Source of the DNA: Saxidomus purpurata
Taxonomy: Eukaryota > Mollusca > Bivalvia > Venerida > Veneridae
Reading direction: 5' to 3'
Assembly: GCA_022818135.1 (NCBI GenBank)
Contig: JAFMSR010000010.1
Coordinates: 30,132,746-30,196,745 of the forward strand
Length of the DNA stretch: 64,000 nucleotides
Part shown: positions 60,636 through 64,000 of the stretch, in pieces
How positions within the stretch are numbered: position 1 is the stretch's first letter
Layout of the letters: each line of letters begins with the position of its first letter
Made by a program: the position numbers and the translations under genes
The notes under the pieces: generated by a model
What the model saw: the letters and a program-made list of their open reading frames with translations, nothing else
Told to the model about the DNA's origin: nothing
Databases searched by the model: none

Positions 60636-62137
60636 GTTTGTTTATATGGGTTTTTATTTTCTTTCTTTACAAAATAAGTTAATTTTAAACATTCTCTTAC
60701 ATCACTCTGTGATGTGTAAGGCATGCAGCTTACACAGAAATGAGTATGTTACAGCATTGATTAATATTTTGAACCAATGGACTGTGTTTTAGCCTGGATT
60801 ACACTTTGCAAAGGTTGTGGTGCCTAGCATGTGTACTTAATTATATACACTTTGATGCTCAAATCACTTCCACTGCTTGAAAAACCTTGCACTTTAATAC
60901 CAACTGATGTAAAATTCTTTTTTTAAATTAATCAGCATTTAGGTTTTGATCAGTGCATGATTGTAAAACAAGTCAAGTCACTTCACTATCTAACCAGTCA
61001 CATAGGCATTCATCCTTGCCACAGAATGTATATACAGTCTAACCTGCCCTAACGGTCACTTTGATTCTGTGGTCACCTCCAGTAAATAGCCACTCTGGGA
61101 TGCCCCCTGACAAAAATCCTTCTATATTACATGCCATTTGTGGCCAGCGGCCAGTCTTAGTGCCTCCTGATCGCTAAAAGACCGTTAAAATTGGACGGAT
61201 TTAAAAGGCCTCGTGTCATCTGAAGCAAGTGTCAAATTTTTTAAAACAATTGACGGAAATCGCGAAATACACCCAAGAGGGCAAACTCTTTAATGTCCAA
61301 GCTGCTTGACCATACTGCTTATCAATGTATCATGAAGTCGCACACAAGTGCGTATTCACATAATTACCAATAAAACAGGCTGCGTTAGTGCTGATAGGTG
61401 TTAAAAAGTTTGATGTTAATGAGTCAAAATCAAAGGAACATTATTTAAAATCCGCTAAAACAGCTACCAATTATCGATAATTAGCGGTACAAAATTACTT
61501 TGAATTTATTGATCAATTGATCTGACAGGATTTTTTAATTGTATTGTCATTCCTGCACCTTAGAAATACACAATAATAGTGTCAGCTAATCCAACTGTCA
61601 CCATAATAATAGGTACAAAATCTCACAGGTAACGCACTCTGAGGGTATTAACTAATAAATGTATTGTTCCGAAAATTAAAATTACAGAGACTAGGCGATG
61701 GCAATGTGAATCTGAAATAGAAAAAAATCTTTGTCGCCTGCATACAATGATTCATTTTAACGGATACCCAATATAGCCCGGCAAATGTCGTCTGCTCATA
61801 CCATTGAACTTAATATTGACAAACAAAAAAACTTACCAAAACTTTATTTAATGTTATTGCTTTGTTTATGAAAAAACAAAACAAGAGGGCCAACCTCTCA
61901 TTGAGCGTTCATTTCCTTCAAACGACATCTCCTCTAAAACCACTGGGCCAATGTTGACGAAACTTTGCAAGGATGTCCCTAATGCTTGTAGCTCTATCAA
62001 AGATGTTCAAAAAATTTCATTTCATGCAGAACTCTGGTTACTATGGCAACAAAAAGGAAAAACTTTAAAAATCTTCTTCTCTGAAACCACAAGGCCTAGA
62101 GCTTAGACATTTAACATGTGGCATTGTCTAGTGAACC

Positions 62138-62200
62138 CACGGGTCGTATCAATTATACACCTCGACCGAGGTTGGTGGACCCAATAAGTACAAATACAAA
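62138..62200 (-). mobile_element. Mini-insertion copy 3 (63 bp), minus strand
   Basis: On the minus strand it reads TTTGTATTTGTACTTATTGG GTCCACC...TACGACCCGTG. Flanked by the direct repeat CTAGTGAACC at 62128-62137 and 62201-62210. Sits inside an older repeat relic. Confidence 0.75.
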
Positions 62201-63199
62201 CTAGTGAACCTCTACCAAGATTGTTCAAATTATGACCCCCGCGTCAAAATTAACCCGCCTGGGGGTCACTTGGTTTTACATAGGCTTATACAGGAAAAAC
62301 TTAAGAAATCTTCTTCTCTGAAACCCCAAGGCCTAAAGATTAGATATTTGGCATGTAGAAATGCCTAGTGGACCTCTACTAAGATTGTTCAAATTATGAC
62401 CCGCAGGTCATAATTGACTGGCGACACGGGAAAAGGAGCCTTCTCACTCGCTTTCTTGCATATTTCAAACAAATAGAATCTAAATATCAACATGCGAAAA
62501 TTTCTACGTACAGTTATTACAACATGTTAAATATGCACAAATAAGGCGTCACTGTTTCCTCTTAACTTTACGTCTCACAGTATAATTTGACGCCTGAGTC
62601 GCTTTTTTTAACATGGGATTATTTTTTGTGTTAATATTTTTTTAACAGAATCATTTATATTTTGTGGCAAAAATATATACTCTTGCAATATCTCACACCT
62701 TGTGTAATACTTTTTGTCCTTTTACCATGATATGCTGTTTTCATAAGGTATCGCCAAAACAATTTAAGCAAAAAAGAATTATTATGAATCGCTGTTGTCA
62801 TGGCAATTGTCTTTTAAAATTTCGAAACAAAAAATGTTTCTGTGCAAGAAAATAGTAGCTATCAGTTTTTAAAACGAGTTAAGTAATTATATAATTATCA
62901 TTCATATATACGGAAGCGTATAATGGTCGCCAGTTGCTAGATATTTATGTAGATTTGATGCGAAAATATCGCATCATGTTTGAAATCTTACGGGAAAATG
63001 CAAGATAGTAATAGAAATATTGCATGATAATTGTAGCATTCGTTTCTTAAGAATCAGCAAGTAAAATCATTTTGAACGGTATAGTTATTGCATGAAAGAT
63101 TTATCTTGCTTGTGTAAGATAATTTATTAATGAAGATGAGTTAATATTTAGCTCCGACATCGGTGAAACTAGAGTAGATAGCTGGTGTAAATGTTCTCT

Positions 63200-63950
63200 T
63201 TTAAGCTCACCCTAGCCTGCTTGCCTGTCTGTCTGTCTGTCTGTCCACACTTACCGTCTGAACATTCTATAAGAACAATCGTCATGAAAATTGGTCAGAA
63301 TATTTTTCTTGATGATCTCTCGACCAAAAGTTGAAACCAGGTCACGCGGGGTCAAATCATAGACCATGTCAAATAATAAAAAATATTCCAAATATTGTAG
63401 AAACCACATTTGTACCCAACCAAACCGTAAAAGTGGTTAGAATGTTTGTCTTGATAAAATATAGGACAAGAAAGAAACTATATTACGTGTGATCAAAACC
63501 TAGGACACCAGGTAAAAAAATAGAAAAACCTCATGATAACTCCAGAAGCCAAATTTGCACCCAATCACCCTGGATGTCTTGATAAATGCTATGTCAAGTT
63601 TGAAGTTTAGTCACATCATAAAATCTAGATAACATGGTGAACTCATAGAACATCAACATTCTAGAATTTACATTTTGAATCAAATTAATCAGAATGTTTG
63701 TTTTGATGAACTCTGTGTTTAGTTTTAAACTGGGATTCGTGGGGTCAAAAAGTAGGACACCAGGTAAAATAATAGAAACACCTACGAACTCTAGATGCCA
63801 CATTTGACACACCGGCATCAGTCATATTGAAAGAAAGTTTGTCTTGGTGAACTTTAGTCAAGACCGAAACTGCGTAACATCTGGTCAAAAGTTAGGTCAC
63901 TTTGTACATTGATTTTAAATCTACGTTTGGAATTTGTTTACCGTTTCGCA
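63200..63950 (+). repeat. Tandem repeat of about 150-bp units
   Basis: Units share TTTGTCTTGATGAACTCT, GGACACCAGGTAAA and CACATTTG themes after a CTGTCTGTCTGTCTGTC tract. This is the inverse orientation of the usual GACAGACAGAC element tail. Confidence 0.6.
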
Positions 63951-64000
63951 AAGAGATTAAAAAAATTTCCAGTGGTTGGCATTGATCATGACTTTAGACC

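Larger units (their letters stand above)
60636..64000. other. 3.4 kb after copy E exon 3 without exon 4
   Basis: Contains a TACAGTCTAACCTGCCCTAA element start (61035), an inverse GAGGGCCAAC-type element (61878-62430) and a tandem repeat of roughly 150-bp units (63200-63950). No KY-family exon seen. Confidence 0.55.

Overview
The window is animal nuclear DNA. It is AT-rich, dense in repeats, and holds genes split into short exons with GT-AG introns. Several interspersed repeats (elements ending in CCCCCG / CGGGGGCATAAAA, 'GTGACCTTGACCTTTGA' tandem cores, GAGGGCCAAGATGGCC elements, tRNA-derived SINEs) are kinds I associate with bivalve mollusc genomes. The protein family also suits a mollusc. 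The assignment is an inference and I cannot name a species.

The only host genes I can support are a head-to-tail cluster, all on the + strand, of paralogues for a transglutaminase-like / kyphoscoliosis-peptidase (KY, hillarin-like) protein. Each complete copy has four coding exons. Exon 1 carries a lipidation-type N-terminus (Met-Gly-Cys, Ser at position 6). Exon 2 starts the transglutaminase-like core. Exon 3 holds the catalytic-type Cys (SVCxGYA). Exon 4 holds the His (NHAWN), the Asp (LIDSTWG) and the whole C-terminal region. Intron phases agree in all copies (0, 2, 2). Copy A spans 4769-11926 (424 aa), B 20717-34882 (659 aa) and D 48188-53170 (448 aa). C (40836-41790) is an isolated exon 4. 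E (exons at 59983 and 60516) lacks a visible exon 1 and runs past the window end. A and E form one subtype, B and D another. C is a mosaic.

The most notable gene feature is exon 1. A 14-codon repeat sits between the lipidation signal and the enzyme-like domain. It is absent in A, present once in D, and present exactly 16 times in B. Other private tandem expansions lie near other copies: a triplication upstream of A, a two-length repeat behind C, and a 30-bp repeat upstream of D.

The rest is mobile DNA: TA-flanked inverted-repeat elements (6000-6903, 7440-8623, 48894-49716), a 1,038-bp element with 8-bp target duplications (29379-30416), a 4.4-kb near-perfect inverted repeat containing a LINE remnant (21945-26367) and SINEs. 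There is also a family of very short (63-69 bp) insertions, each flanked by 10-11 bp target duplications (28888, 29895, 62138). These look like an unusually small retroposon and are the best candidate here for something undescribed. No rRNA, CRISPR, prokaryotic operon or intact transposase was seen.
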